Source of the DNA: Rubellimicrobium sp.
Lineage (GTDB): Bacteria; Pseudomonadota; Alphaproteobacteria; Rhodobacterales; Rhodobacteraceae
Reading direction: 5' to 3'
Length of the DNA: 52,545 nucleotides
NCBI GenBank assembly: GCA_019454835.1
Contig: JACFNP010000021.1
Span: 1 to 52,545, forward strand
Numbering within the stretch: the stretch's first letter is position 1; every line of letters begins with the position of its first letter. Of the stretch, positions 31,201 to 40,382 are shown piece by piece. The notes under the pieces were generated by a model. It did no database searches. It was not told the DNA's origin and worked only from the letters and a program-made list of their open reading frames with translations. The position numbers and the translations under genes were made by a program.

Positions 31201-34029
31201 TCAGAGGTAATCCTCCAGCGGCGGGCAGATGCATTGCAGGTTGCGGTCGCCCCAGACGTTGTCGACCCGTCCCACCGGCGGCCAATATTTGTCGACCCGG
31301 AACGAGGCAGGCGGGAAGCAGCCCCTTTCGCGCGCATATTTGCGGTCCCAGTCGGCAACGAGGTCTTCGACCGTATGGGGCGCGTGATGCAGCGGGCTGT
31401 CCTCGGCGGCGATATCGCCGCGCTCGACCTCGCGGATTTCCTCGCGGATGGCGCGGAAGGCGGCGATGAGGCGGTCGATTTCCGCCTTGGTTTCCGATTC
31501 CGTGGGTTCCACCATCAGCGTGCCCGACACCGGCCACGACATCGTCGGCGCGTGGAAGCCGTTGTCGATCAGGCGCTTGGCGATGTCGTCGACCGTCACG
31601 CCCACTTCGGCGAAGGGGCGGGTGTCGAGGATGCATTCATGCGCGACGCGACCGCGGTTGCCCATGAACAGCACCTGATAATCGCCGCGCAGGCTGGCCG
31701 CGATATAGTTCGCGTTCAGGATCGCGATCCGCGTGGCCTGCGTCAGCCCCGATCCGCCCATCATCAGCACATAGGCCCATGAAATCAGCAGAACCGAGGC
31801 CGACCCCCAGGGCGCCGCCGAGACCGGGCCTTCCACGCCGCCGGTTTCCGGGTGGCCGGGCAGGAAGGGCGCGAGATGCGCCTTGACCCCGATCGGCCCC
31901 ATGCCGGGGCCGCCGCCGCCGTGCGGGATGGCGAAGGTCTTGTGCAGGTTCAGGTGGCTCACGTCGCCGCCGATCTCGCCCGGCTTCACCAGCCCGACCA
32001 GCGCGTTCATGTTCGCGCCGTCGATATAGACCTGCCCGCCGTGATCATGGGTGATCTGGCAGACCTCGCGCACGGTTTCCTCGAACACGCCATGGGTCGA
32101 GGGATAGGTGATCATGCAGGCGGCCAGACGGCTGCCGGCCTTTTCGGCCTTGGCCTTGAAATCCTCGAGGTCGATGTCGCCGTTGGGCGAGGATTTCACC
32201 ACGACCACCTCCATCCCGGCCATCTGCGCCGAGGCGGGGTTGGTGCCGTGGGCCGACACCGGGATCAGGCACACCTTGCGGTCATGGTCGCCGTTCGAGC
32301 GATGCCAGGCGGCAATGGTCATCAGCCCGGCATATTCGCCCTGCGCGCCCGAATTGGGCTGCATGGAAAAGGCGTCATAGCCGGTCAGTTCGCACAGCTT
32401 GGCCGACAGGTCGTCGATCATCTCGTGATAGCCCGCAGCCTGGTTCTGCGGCACGAAGGGGTGGATCGAGGAAAACTCGGGCCAGGTGATCGGCGCCATC
32501 TCGGCCGCCGCGTTCAGCTTCATCGTGCACGACCCCAGCGGGATCATCGCCCGGTCCAGCGCAAGGTCGCGGTCCGAGAGGCGGCGCATGTAGCGCATCA
32601 TCTCGGTCTCGGCGCGGTTCATGTGAAAGATCGGGTGCGTCAGGTAATCGCTTGTCCGCAAAAGGGATTCCTGGAACGCCAGATCGCCGCGATGCGGCGG
32701 CACGCCGTCGATGCCGAAGGCGCGCAGCACATGGATCAGCACCCGTTCGTCGGTGGTCTCGTCAAGGCTGATGCCGATCCGGTCCAGCCCGATCTTGCGG
32801 AAGTTCAGCCCCTCGGCCCGCGCGGCGGCAAGGATGCCCGCCTGACCGACACCGACCTCGACGGTGATCGTGTCGAAGAAGGCGTCCGGGCTGACGACGG
32901 CCCCCGCCGCCTTCAACGCCCGCGACAGCCGCTGGGTCAGGAAATGCACCCGCTCGGCAATGGCGCGCAGGCCCTTCGGCCCGTGGAACACCGCATACAT
33001 GCCCGCCATCACCGCCAGCAGCGCTTGCGCGGTGCAGACGTTGGAGGTCGCCTTCTCGCGGCGGATGTGCTGCTCGCGCGTCTGCAGCGCCAGCCGGTAG
33101 GCACGGTTGCCGCGCGCATCGACCGAGACGCCGACCAGACGACCGGGCATCTGGCGCTTGTGTTCGTCGCGCACCGCCATGAAGCCCGCGTGCGGTCCGC
33201 CATAGCCCAGCGGCACGCCGAAGCGCTGCGCGGACCCCACGGCGATGTCGGCGCCCATCGCGCCGGGTTCCTTGAGCATGGTCAACGCCAGCAGATCGGT
33301 GGCCATCACCGCAAGCGCCTTGTTGTCATGCAGCGCGGCGATCAGGTCGGTGAAGTCGCGGACATGGCCATAGGTGCCCGGATACTGGAAGATCGCCCCG
33401 AACACGCCCGCCGGGTCCAGATCGTCGGGCGCGCCGGTGACGATTTCAATTCCCAGCGGCGCGGCGCGGGTGCGCATGACGGCGATGGTCTGGGGGTGGC
33501 AGTTTTCATCCACAAAGAACCGCACGGTTTTCGCGCGCGAGATGCGCTGCGCCATGGCCATCGCCTCGGCGGCGGCGGTGCCTTCGTCGAGCAGCGAGGC
33601 ATTGGCGATATCGAGACCCGTCAGGTCGCTCACCATGGTCTGGAAGTTCAGCAGCGCCTCGAGCCTGCCTTGCGCGATTTCCGGCTGGTAGGGCGTATAG
33701 GCGGTATACCAGGCCGGATTTTCGAGGATGTTGCGCTGGATCGCGGGCGGGGTGACGGTGCCGTAATAGCCCTGCCCGATCAGGCTGGTCATCACCTTGT
33801 TCTTTGCCGCCACCGCGCGCAGCTTTTCGGTCAGTTCCCATTCGGTCATCGGCTGCCACGACAGCGGCCTGTCCTGCCGGATCGAGGCAGGCACCGTTTC
33901 CTCGATCAGCGCATCGAGCGTCGGCGTGCCCACGACCTTCAGCATCGCCGCGATTTCCGACCCGGACGGGCCGATGTGGCGGCGGTTGGCGAAATCGTAG
34001 GGATTATAGTCGGATTCGGCGAATGTCAT
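31201..34029 (-). CDS. gcvP: Glycine dehydrogenase (decarboxylating), P protein
   Basis: 942 residues, the long fused form of the P protein. It decarboxylates glycine with pyridoxal phosphate and passes the aminomethyl group to the lipoyl arm of GcvH. The N-terminal half starts [15 protein letters not shown] and has [40 protein letters not shown] and [13 protein letters not shown]. The C-terminal half has [31 protein letters not shown] and the PLP lysine in [16 protein letters not shown] (about residue 696). It is the third gene of gcvT-gcvH-gcvP, under the riboswitch upstream of gcvT. Confidence 0.97.
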   Translation of the reverse strand: MTFAESDYNPYDFANRRHIGPSGSEIAAMLKVVGTPTLDALIEETVPASIRQDRPLSWQPMTEWELTEKLRAVAAKNKVMTSLIGQGYYGTVTPPAIQRNILENPAWYTAYTPYQPEIAQGRLEALLNFQTMVSDLTGLDIANASLLDEGTAAAEAMAMAQRISRAKTVRFFVDENCHPQTIAVMRTRAAPLGIEIVTGAPDDLDPAGVFGAIFQYPGTYGHVRDFTDLIAALHDNKALAVMATDLLALTMLKEPGAMGADIAVGSAQRFGVPLGYGGPHAGFMAVRDEHKRQMPGRLVGVSVDARGNRAYRLALQTREQHIRREKATSNVCTAQALLAVMAGMYAVFHGPKGLRAIAERVHFLTQRLSRALKAAGAVVSPDAFFDTITVEVGVGQAGILAAARAEGLNFRKIGLDRIGISLDETTDERVLIHVLRAFGIDGVPPHRGDLAFQESLLRTSDYLTHPIFHMNRAETEMMRYMRRLSDRDLALDRAMIPLGSCTMKLNAAAEMAPITWPEFSSIHPFVPQNQAAGYHEMIDDLSAKLCELTGYDAFSMQPNSGAQGEYAGLMTIAAWHRSNGDHDRKVCLIPVSAHGTNPASAQMAGMEVVVVKSSPNGDIDLEDFKAKAEKAGSRLAACMITYPSTHGVFEETVREVCQITHDHGGQVYIDGANMNALVGLVKPGEIGGDVSHLNLHKTFAIPHGGGGPGMGPIGVKAHLAPFLPGHPETGGVEGPVSAAPWGSASVLLISWAYVLMMGGSGLTQATRIAILNANYIAASLRGDYQVLFMGNRGRVAHECILDTRPFAEVGVTVDDIAKRLIDNGFHAPTMSWPVSGTLMVEPTESETKAEIDRLIAAFRAIREEIREVERGDIAAEDSPLHHAPHTVEDLVADWDRKYARERGCFPPASFRVDKYWPPVGRVDNVWGDRNLQCICPPLEDYL

Positions 34030-34107
34030 GGAAGACCCCGGAAACGGCAGGCGATGCCCGGTGGCGGCTGCATTGCCACCCCCGGAAGGAATGCACGACA
34101 GGCAGGA

Positions 34108-34464
34108 TTACTCGACCAGCGCCTTGTAGGCGTCTTCGGTCAGGAACCCGTCGATAATCGACGCATCGGCAACCCTGATCCTGAAGAACCAGGCCGCCAT
34201 CGCATCCTCGTTCACAAGGCCGGGGTTGTCGGCCAGCGCCTCGTTCACCTCGACGATCTCGCCCGCGACCGGGGCGAAGATGTCCGAGGCGGCCTTCACG
34301 CTTTCAACCACGGCAACGGCGTCGCCCGCATCGCAGTCGCGGCCCGCGTCGGGCAGTTCGACAAAGACGACATCGCCCAGTTGTTCGGCGGCATGGGTGG
34401 TGATGCCGACGGTGACGACATCGCCTTCGGCCTGCAGCCATTCATGATCTTCGGTGAAACGCAT
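34108..34464 (-). CDS. gcvH: Glycine cleavage system H protein
   Basis: 118 residues from ATG 34464. GcvH carries the lipoyl group that shuttles the aminomethyl intermediate between GcvP and GcvT. The opening RFTEDHEWLQ, the segment VGITTHAAEQLGDVVFVELP and the lipoylation site VVESVKAASDIF (K57) are diagnostic; the end KALVE fits the family. It begins only 7 bases after gcvT ends, and 78 bases separate it from gcvP, so all three are one operon. Confidence 0.97.
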   Translation of the reverse strand: MRFTEDHEWLQAEGDVVTVGITTHAAEQLGDVVFVELPDAGRDCDAGDAVAVVESVKAASDIFAPVAGEIVEVNEALADNPGLVNEDAMAAWFFRIRVADASIIDGFLTEDAYKALVE

Positions 34465-34471
34465 GGGAACC

Positions 34472-35593
34472 TCAGCGCTTGTAGGTTGGGGTATGGAACG
34501 GAAGTGTGACGACGGTAACCGGCAGGCGGCGGGTGCGCACCTCGCCCTCAAGGGCGGTGCCGGGGGCCGACAGCGCGGGCGGCACGAAGCCCATCGCCAT
34601 CGGTGCCTCGATCGAGGGGCCGAAGCCGCCCGAGGTGATCCGCCCGACCTCGGTGCCGTCGTGAAACAGCACGGTGCCCTCGCGCATCGGCGCGCGGCCC
34701 TCGGGCGACAGGCCGACGCGGATACGCGACGGCCCTTCCTCGATCTCGCGCAGGATGCGCCCGGCGCCGGGAAAGCCGCCCTCGCGGGCGCCGCCCTTGC
34801 GGCGGACCTTCTGGATCGCCCAGTTCAGCCCGGCCTCGGACGGGGAAACCGTGGTGTCGATGTCGTTGCCGTAAAGGCAAAGCCCCGCCTCCAGCCGCAG
34901 GCTGTCGCGCGCGCCAAGGCCCACGGGTGACACACGATCATCGGCCAGCAGCGCGCGGGCGAAGGCTTCGGCATGGTCGCCGGGGACGGAAATCTCGTAG
35001 CCGTCCTCGCCGGTATAGCCCGAGCGCGAGATCCACAGCTCGCCCCAGTCCGAGGCGACGACATGCGAATCCATGAATTTCATCGCCGCCGCCGCAGGCA
35101 CGAGGGCCGCCAGCACCGCCTCGGCCTGCGGCCCCTGCAGGGCGAACAGGCAGCGGTCGCCGATCATCGCGATGTCCGCCGCATCGGCAAGATGCGCCTG
35201 TAGATGGGCAAGGTCGTCGTGCTTGCGGCTGGCGTTCACCACCAGCAGGAAGTGATCGCCGCGATTGGCGAACATGAAATCGTCGAGGATGCCGCCCGAA
35301 TCATCGGTGAAGATGCCGTAGCGCTGGCGGCCTTCCTTCAGCCCGGCGACATCGGCGGGGATGACGGTTTCCAGCGCCAGCGCCAGCGCCGCCATGTCGG
35401 ATTTCGGGCGCAGGACGATCTGGCCCATGTGGCTGACATCGAACAGCCCCGCGCTGGCGCGGGTCGCCAGATGTTCCTTCATCACGCCTGCCGGATATTG
35501 CACCGGCATGGAATAGCCTGCGAAAGGCACCATGCGGGCGCCCAGTTCCCTGTGCAGATCGTCGAGACGCAGCGTCAGAAGCGCTTCGCTCAT
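34472..35593 (-). CDS. gcvT: Aminomethyltransferase, glycine cleavage T protein
   Basis: 373 residues from ATG 35593, with GGGGAGGA just upstream; an earlier ATG at 35632 is in the leader. GcvT moves the one-carbon unit to tetrahydrofolate and frees ammonia. Seen: ELGARMVPFAGYSMPVQYPA, EHLATRASAGLFDVSHMGQI, the folate-site region LFALQGPQAEAVL, SRSGYTGEDGYEISVP, GARDSLRLEAGLCLYGNDID and FGPSIEAPMAMGFVP. It is the first gene of gcvTHP and lies 82 bases after a tandem glycine riboswitch. Confidence 0.96.
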   Translation of the reverse strand: MSEALLTLRLDDLHRELGARMVPFAGYSMPVQYPAGVMKEHLATRASAGLFDVSHMGQIVLRPKSDMAALALALETVIPADVAGLKEGRQRYGIFTDDSGGILDDFMFANRGDHFLLVVNASRKHDDLAHLQAHLADAADIAMIGDRCLFALQGPQAEAVLAALVPAAAAMKFMDSHVVASDWGELWISRSGYTGEDGYEISVPGDHAEAFARALLADDRVSPVGLGARDSLRLEAGLCLYGNDIDTTVSPSEAGLNWAIQKVRRKGGAREGGFPGAGRILREIEEGPSRIRVGLSPEGRAPMREGTVLFHDGTEVGRITSGGFGPSIEAPMAMGFVPPALSAPGTALEGEVRTRRLPVTVVTLPFHTPTYKR

Positions 35594-35675
35594 GCGGTCC
35601 TCCCCTATGGCCGGGCCGCGATGGCCGGGCACAAACCGGGCAGGCGCCTGCCTGCCCCATCATGCCCCCTCTGTC

Positions 35676-35838
35676 CCTGCCCCGCCGGGGCGCCTGAGAT
35701 CGTTATCCCTTCGGCGGGCGCAAGCGCCGCTCTCCAGAGTCCGTGACAGGACGGTCCTTTGGCCTGAGAGTTTACCGGGGCGGTTGCTCCTTCGGCACCG
35801 GCCCGCGTCATGGGCCGGATTCTCCCGTTCCTGTCCGC
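35676..35838 (-). promoter_or_regulatory. Tandem glycine riboswitch (gcvT leader)
   Basis: Read on the minus strand, the first aptamer has GGGAGA, then GGTGCCGAAGGAGCAA and AAACTCTCAGGC (35761-35838). The second has GGAGAGCGGCG, then GCCGAAGGGATAACGATCTC and AGGCGCCCC (about 35676-35745). These are the conserved cores of the two-aptamer glycine riboswitch, followed by a GC-rich stem (GCCCCGCCGGGGC on the plus strand) before gcvT. It should switch gcvTHP on when glycine is high. Confidence 0.93.
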
Positions 35839-35914
35839 GAATGCCTAGCCCGCAGCGAGGGCGATTGGCAAGGGGAAGCTGGGGGGCGAAGGGCGAGCAG
35901 GCGAAGCGCGTGTT

Positions 35915-36006
35915 CCGTCATTGCGAGGCGAAGCCGAAGCAATCCATGCCGGGTGCGGGGTTGCGGCATGGATTGCCGCGTCGCCTGCGGCTCCTCGCAA
36001 TGACGA
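35915..36006. repeat. ~90-base inverted-repeat element, copy 7 (ATGG-type centre)
   Basis: CCGTCATTGCGAGGCGAAGC at the left and GGCTCCTCGCAATGACG at the right. The centre is AATCCATGCC...GGCATGGATT instead of the CAACCCCGA type. Its loop GCCGGGTGCGGGGTTGCGGC is close to the reverse complement of the loop in copy 9. It is the first of two tandem copies upstream of the riboswitch. Confidence 0.9.
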
Positions 36007-36016
36007 CATCTCCCCA

Positions 36017-36106
36017 CCGTCATTGCGAGGCGAAGCCGAAGCAACCCCGACCGCTCACACACAACATCGGGGTTGCTTCGTCGGCTTCGCCTCGTCGCAA
36101 CGACGG
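36017..36106. repeat. ~90-base inverted-repeat element, copy 8
   Basis: CCGTCATTGCGAGGCGAAGC at the left and GGCTTCGCCTCGTCGCAACGACGG at the right (right arm has CGTCGCAACGACG in place of CGCAATGACG). The central segment GACCGCTCACACACAACATC is the reverse complement of the centre of the copies at 16101 and 28157. Confidence 0.9.
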
Positions 36107-36194
36107 GCGCGCCGCGCCGCCAGCACCCCCGTTGCCAAAGCAATATTCCTGAGGCACGTTTCGGGTGATCGCAACCCGCCAAAGGAACTGACCC

Positions 36195-36422
36195 ATGGCC
36201 GAGACCTGGCTGCCCAGCCTCATCACCTCTACCCCGCAGGAAGGCTACGATCTGGCCGTGAAACTGTCGCGGGTGGCGGTGAAGCTCACCCAGCCCAGCG
36301 CCGAGATGCGCGACAAGCTGCGGCCCGATTATGCCGACGACGCCGATTCGCTGATCGCGGTCAGCCAGGTGGTCGCCACCAATTTCGCCACCGTGGCGGC
36401 GGCGAACGACTACTGGCGCTGA
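36195..36422 (+). CDS. Conserved small protein of unknown function
   Basis: 75 residues, AAGGA ahead of ATG 36195. It is soluble and mostly helical: MAETWLPSLITSTPQEGYDL, then VKLSRVAVKLTQPSAEMRDKL and SLIAVSQVVATNFATVAAAN. No signal peptide, no membrane segment, no Cys or His cluster. The codon usage and clean ribosome-binding site support a real gene. A short hairpin follows the stop directly and kynU starts 67 bases on in the same direction. I do not recognise the family. Confidence 0.65.
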   Translation: MAETWLPSLITSTPQEGYDLAVKLSRVAVKLTQPSAEMRDKLRPDYADDADSLIAVSQVVATNFATVAAANDYWR

Positions 36423-36439
36423 GGCGGCACCTTGCCGCC
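36423..36439 (+). terminator. Short hairpin between the 75-residue protein and kynU
   Basis: The 7-base arms GGCGGCA and TGCCGCC enclose CCT directly after the stop codon at 36420-36422. There is no T-run; weak evidence for termination. Confidence 0.35.
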
Positions 36440-36489
36440 CGGCACGGGGTCGTGTCATGCTTCCGGCGCCATCAGCCGGAGCGCATGAC

Positions 36490-37740
36490 ATGACCGCATC
36501 CCCCCTGACCCGCGCCGATTGCGCCGCGCTTGATGCGGCCGACCCGCTGGCCGCGAAGCGCGGCGAATTCGCGCTGCCCGAGGGGGTGATCTATCTCGAC
36601 GGCAACTCGCTGGGCGCGCTGCCGAAGCGGGTGACGGCGCGGATGCGCGCGGCGGTCGAACAGGAATGGGGCACGGGTCTCATCCGGTCGTGGAACGACG
36701 CGGGCTGGTATCCGGCCCCGCAACGCACCGGCGCCGCCATCGCCCGGCTGATCGGCGCGAAAGCGGACGAGGTCGTGGTCTGCGATTCCACATCTGTCAA
36801 TCTTTACAAGCTGCTGCGCGGCGCCCTGCACATGCGGGCCGGGCGCGGCACCGTCGTCACCGAGACCGGCAACTTTCCCACCGACGGCTACATCTCGCAG
36901 CAGGTGGCCGACGAGACCGGCGCCAGGCTGGTCGCCGCCGCCCCTGACGACATCCCCGCCGCGATTGCGCGGGCCGGGGATGATCTGGCCGTCGTGCACC
37001 TGACGCAGGTGAACTACCGCACCGGGGCGCTCTACGACATGGCGGCGATCACGCGGGCCGCCCATGATGCCGGGGCGCTGGTGATCTGGGATCTGTGCCA
37101 TTCGGCAGGCACGATCCCGGTGGACCTGAACGGCTGCGAGGCCGATTTCGCGGTGGGCTGCGGCTACAAGTATCTCAACGGCGGCCCCGGCGCGCCGTCC
37201 TTCGTCTTTGTCGCAAACCGCCATCAGGCCGGGTTCCGCCAGCCGATCGCGGGCTGGCACGGCCACGCGCAGCCCTTCGCCTTCGGCGAGGATTACACCC
37301 CCGCCCCCGGCATCGCCCGGATGCTGACAGGGACGGCGCCGCAACTGGGCCTCATCGCGCTGGAAGAGGCGCTGCATGTCTTCGACGATGTCGACATGCA
37401 GGCGCTGCGGGAAAAGGGGCAGGCGCTGGGCGACCTGTTCATCGCACTGGTCGAGCAGGAATGTGCGGGCCACGGCTTCGGGCTGGCCAGCCCCCGCGAC
37501 GCGGCCCGGCGCGGCTCGCAGGTCGCGCTGACGCATCCGGATGGCTATGCCATCATGCAGGCGCTGATCGCGCGCGGCGTGATCGGCGATTTCCGGGCAC
37601 CCGACATCCTGCGCTTCGGCTTTGCCGGGCTGTATGTGCGGTTCGCCGACATCCGGGACGCGGTCGCCACGCTACGCGAGGTGATGGACGGGCGGCTCTG
37701 GGACCGGCCGGAATATCACGCAAGGAAGGCGGTGACCTGA
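36490..37740 (+). CDS. kynU: Kynureninase
   Basis: 416 residues from ATG 36490 with GGAG 8 bases upstream. It is a PLP enzyme that cleaves kynurenine to anthranilate and alanine in tryptophan catabolism. VIYLDGNSLGALPKRV, RSWNDAGWYPAPQRTGAAIA, VVVCDSTSVNLYKLL, LTQVNYRTGALYDM and VIWDLCHSAGTIPVDLNG are all conserved, and the PLP lysine lies in GCGYKYLNGGPGAP (K227). The end DILRFGFAGLYVRFADI fits. Neither tryptophan dioxygenase (kynA) nor formamidase (kynB) is next to it, so the pathway is split or the gene is used for another purpose. Confidence 0.96.
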   Translation: MTASPLTRADCAALDAADPLAAKRGEFALPEGVIYLDGNSLGALPKRVTARMRAAVEQEWGTGLIRSWNDAGWYPAPQRTGAAIARLIGAKADEVVVCDSTSVNLYKLLRGALHMRAGRGTVVTETGNFPTDGYISQQVADETGARLVAAAPDDIPAAIARAGDDLAVVHLTQVNYRTGALYDMAAITRAAHDAGALVIWDLCHSAGTIPVDLNGCEADFAVGCGYKYLNGGPGAPSFVFVANRHQAGFRQPIAGWHGHAQPFAFGEDYTPAPGIARMLTGTAPQLGLIALEEALHVFDDVDMQALREKGQALGDLFIALVEQECAGHGFGLASPRDAARRGSQVALTHPDGYAIMQALIARGVIGDFRAPDILRFGFAGLYVRFADIRDAVATLREVMDGRLWDRPEYHARKAVT

Positions 37741-37752
37741 GGGGATTATCCC

Positions 37753-37843
37753 CCGTCATTGCGAGGAGGCGAAGCCGACGCGGCAATCCATGCTGCAACC
37801 GCGCACCCGGCATGGATTGCTTCGCCTGCGGCTCGCAATGACG
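37753..37843. repeat. ~90-base inverted-repeat element, copy 9 (ATGG-type centre)
   Basis: CCGTCATTGCGAGGAGGCGA at the left and GCGGCTCGCAATGACG at the right. The centre is CAATCCATGC...GCATGGATTG with loop GCTGCAACCGCGCACCCGGC, nearly the reverse complement of that in copy 7. It follows kynU. Confidence 0.9.
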
Positions 37844-37852
37844 AGAAGAACC

Positions 37853-37938
37853 CCGTCATTGCGAGAAGGCGCAGCCGACGAAGCAACCCCGATGGTGTGT
37901 GCGAGCGGTCGGGATTGCGTCACTTCGTGCACAATGAC
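37853..37938. repeat. ~90-base inverted-repeat element, copy 10 (decayed)
   Basis: CCGTCATTGCGAGAAGGCGC at the left; the right arm is eroded (CACTTCGTGCACAATGACA). The central segment GATGGTGTGTGCGAGCGGTC is recognisable. It lies between copy 9 and the end of mazG, 9 bases from the mazG stop. Confidence 0.82.
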
Positions 37939-37947
37939 ACCGGCGCG

Positions 37948-38772
37948 TCACGCGCCCCGGTCGGCCGCGCGAATCCGGTTCCAGATCGCGTCCATTTCCG
38001 CAAGCGTGCTGTCGGCAGGCCGCTTGCCCATCGCCTGAAGTTCGTCCTCGACCGCGTTGAAACGGCGGATGAATTTCGCATTGGTGCGCCGCAGCGCGGC
38101 CTCGGGGTCCAGGTCCAGCCGCCGCGCCAGGTTCACCACCGCAAAGAGCAGGTCGCCCAGTTCATCCTCGCGCGCATCCGCCGTGTCGGCCTCGGCCAGC
38201 TCGCGCGCCTCCTCGGCCACCTTGGCCAGCACGCCGTCGAGATCGGGCCAGTCGAAGCCCGCCCGCGCCGCACGGGCCTGCAGCTTGAGCGCGCGCATCA
38301 GCGCGGGCAGCCCGGCGGCCACGCCGTCGAGCACCCGCCCCTCGCGCCGCCCTGCCCGCTCGCGGGCCTTCAACTCCTCCCAGGTGTCGATTTGCGCCGC
38401 CGCCGATGCCGCGCGCGGCATGTCGCCGAACACGTTCGGGTGCCGGGCCACCATCTTGTCGGCGATGCTGCGCGCCACGGCGGCAAAATCGAACAGGCCC
38501 GCCTCCTCGGCCATGCGGGCGTGAAACACCGCCTGCAGCAGCAGATCGCCCAGCTCGCCCGGCAATTCGTCCCAGGCCTGCCGCTCGATGGCGTCGGCGA
38601 CCTCATGGGCCTCTTCGATCGTGTAGGGGGCGATGCTGGCGAAGGTCTGTTCCACGTCCCAGGGGCAGCCGGTCACCGGGTCGCGCAGGCGGGCCATGAT
38701 TTCCAGCAGCCGCGCCATCTGGCGCAAGGGGTCGGGGGTCGCATCGTGGATCAGGGCGCGGGCTTCGGGCAT
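37948..38772 (-). CDS. mazG: Nucleoside triphosphate pyrophosphohydrolase MazG
   Basis: 274 residues. MazG hydrolyses (d)NTPs, including damaged ones, to monophosphates and pyrophosphate. The two tandem MazG domains are visible: the first with LRDPVTGCPWDVEQTFASIA, TIEEAHEVADAIE and ELPGELGDLLLQAVFHA, and the second with FDWPDLDGVLAKVAEEAREL and EDELGDLLFAVVNLAR. The acidic clusters (EExxE and ExxD) bind magnesium. It is divergent from the M20 amidohydrolase gene, with 61 bases between starts. Confidence 0.95.
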   Translation of the reverse strand: MPEARALIHDATPDPLRQMARLLEIMARLRDPVTGCPWDVEQTFASIAPYTIEEAHEVADAIERQAWDELPGELGDLLLQAVFHARMAEEAGLFDFAAVARSIADKMVARHPNVFGDMPRAASAAAQIDTWEELKARERAGRREGRVLDGVAAGLPALMRALKLQARAARAGFDWPDLDGVLAKVAEEARELAEADTADAREDELGDLLFAVVNLARRLDLDPEAALRRTNAKFIRRFNAVEDELQAMGKRPADSTLAEMDAIWNRIRAADRGA

Positions 38773-38833
38773 TGCAGTCGTCTCACCGGAAAGGTAGCCG
38801 GAACCTGTCCCTCACAGCCGCCGGAGTCCACCC

Positions 38834-39988
38834 ATGCCCGTTATCAATCGCATCGCCGGTCTGGCCCCCGAGATGAAGGCATGGCGCCGCCATCTGCACG
38901 CGCATCCCGAACTGGGCTTCGACTGCCACGCCACCGCCGCCTTCGTGGTCGAACGGCTGCGCGCGGCGGGCGTGGACGAAATCCACGAGGGGCTGGCCAC
39001 CTCGGGCGTGGTCGCGCTGATCCGGGGCCGCGAGCCGGGGCCGGTCATCGGGCTGCGCGCCGACATGGACGCGCTGCCGATGGACGAGGACACCGGCGCC
39101 GCCCATGCCTCGACCGTGCCCGGTCGGATGCACGCCTGCGGCCACGACGGGCATACGACGATGCTGCTGGGCGCCGCGACCTATCTGGCCGAGACGCGCA
39201 ACTTCGCGGGCACCGTGGCGCTGATCTTCCAGCCTGCCGAGGAAAACGGCGGCGGCGGTCAGGTCATGGTGGCCGAGGGCGTGATGGACCGTTTCGACAT
39301 CGGCCGGGTCTATGCCCTGCACACGTTGCCGGGCCTGCCGGTCGGGCATTTCCAGACCACGCCGGGGCCGATCCTTGCCGCGGTGGACGATTTCCGCATC
39401 GACATCACCGGCAGGGGCGGTCATGCCGCCATGCCGCAGGAATCGCGCGATCCGATCATCGCCGCCTGTGCGCTGGTGCAGGCGTTGCAGACCATCGTGA
39501 GCCGCAACGCCGACCCGCGCGAGGATCTGGTGCTCTCGGTGACCCAGGTTCACGCCGGTTCCGCCGACAACGTGATCCCCGCCACGGCGGTGGTGCGCGG
39601 CACGCTGCGCACCTTCCTGCCGGGGATGCGCGCCATGGCCCGCGCACGGATGGAGGCCGTGATCCTGGGCACCGCGCTGGCCCATGGCGTCGAAGCCGGG
39701 CTCACCTTCATCGAGGGCTATCCGCCGACGGTCAACGACCCCGCCGAGACCGCCTTTGCCGCCGAAGTGGCCGCCGGGATCGCGCCGACCAACCCCGAGG
39801 GAATGCGCGACATGGGCGCCGAGGATTTCGCCTTCATGCTCGAGGCGCGGCCGGGCGCCTATCTCTACATCGGCAACGGCGACACGCCGGGCGTGCACAA
39901 CCCCGGCTTCGACTTCGACGACGAGGCCGCCCTCTACGGCGCGTCGTTCTTCGCCACGCTCGCCGAACGCGCCCTGCCGCTGGGGTGA
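38834..39988 (+). CDS. M20 metallopeptidase family amidohydrolase (hippurate hydrolase-like)
   Basis: 384 residues, ATG 38834 with GGAG upstream. The family removes N-acyl groups from amino acids with a two-metal site. Visible: WRRHLHAHPELGFDCH, VIGLRADMDALPM, MHACGHDGHTTMLLGAA (metal His and Asp), LIFQPAEENGGGG (catalytic Glu pair), VYALHTLPGLPVG and the dimer-domain block GRGGHAAMPQESRDPI. The end RDMGAEDFAFMLE and GVHNPGFDFDD complete the metal site. The substrate (hippurate, N-acetylated or auxin-like amides) cannot be read off. It is the last core-like gene before the accessory region. Confidence 0.93.
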   Translation: MPVINRIAGLAPEMKAWRRHLHAHPELGFDCHATAAFVVERLRAAGVDEIHEGLATSGVVALIRGREPGPVIGLRADMDALPMDEDTGAAHASTVPGRMHACGHDGHTTMLLGAATYLAETRNFAGTVALIFQPAEENGGGGQVMVAEGVMDRFDIGRVYALHTLPGLPVGHFQTTPGPILAAVDDFRIDITGRGGHAAMPQESRDPIIAACALVQALQTIVSRNADPREDLVLSVTQVHAGSADNVIPATAVVRGTLRTFLPGMRAMARARMEAVILGTALAHGVEAGLTFIEGYPPTVNDPAETAFAAEVAAGIAPTNPEGMRDMGAEDFAFMLEARPGAYLYIGNGDTPGVHNPGFDFDDEAALYGASFFATLAERALPLG

Positions 39989-40382
39989 GGGGCGAAAGTG
40001 CAGCCAGGGGATCGGGCAGGCGGGCATTGCGCCCACCACGCGGGAGCGTGCGGTTGACGGGACGGGGTGAAGAGGTGGCGGAGGGGATGGGTCTGACGTC
40101 GAACCTTCTCTGCCATATAAGCCATTGTTTTATATGACGCTGGTGATGGTTTGAATGGTCATCTGGTTCAGGCGCGACTGGCAGCGAAACGGATGATCGG
40201 GGCTATTATGGCTTCATGGAGAGATCGACTGACCTGCCCGCTGCGGCGCGCCGTGGATTCACGACGGCCATCAGCCGTCCCGCGCGTTTTTGGCCTTCCT
40301 GAGAGGGGTGCCAAAATGTAGGCACGTCTCATCGCATTGACATGACGGCAATTTTTTAAGCGCCGTGGTGGAGCCCGGCAAG
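39989..40382. other. 394-base junction between core genes and accessory block
   Basis: No gene was seen. A perfect 7-base inverted repeat CATATAA/TTATATG (40114-40120 and 40130-40136) and a short dyad GTGCC...GGCAC around 40310-40325 are present. It may hold the left end of the inserted element, but no clear terminal repeat was found. Confidence 0.45.

Noticed and set aside
31852..34509. An 885-codon open frame on the plus strand opposite gcvP and gcvH
   Set aside because: It is a shadow of gcvP/gcvH codon bias. The translation is His/Arg/Gly-rich without any domain.
40365..40382. Alternative GTG start for the integrase six codons earlier
   Set aside because: ATG 40383 is the more usual start for relatives as far as I recall, and the extra residues add no motif.
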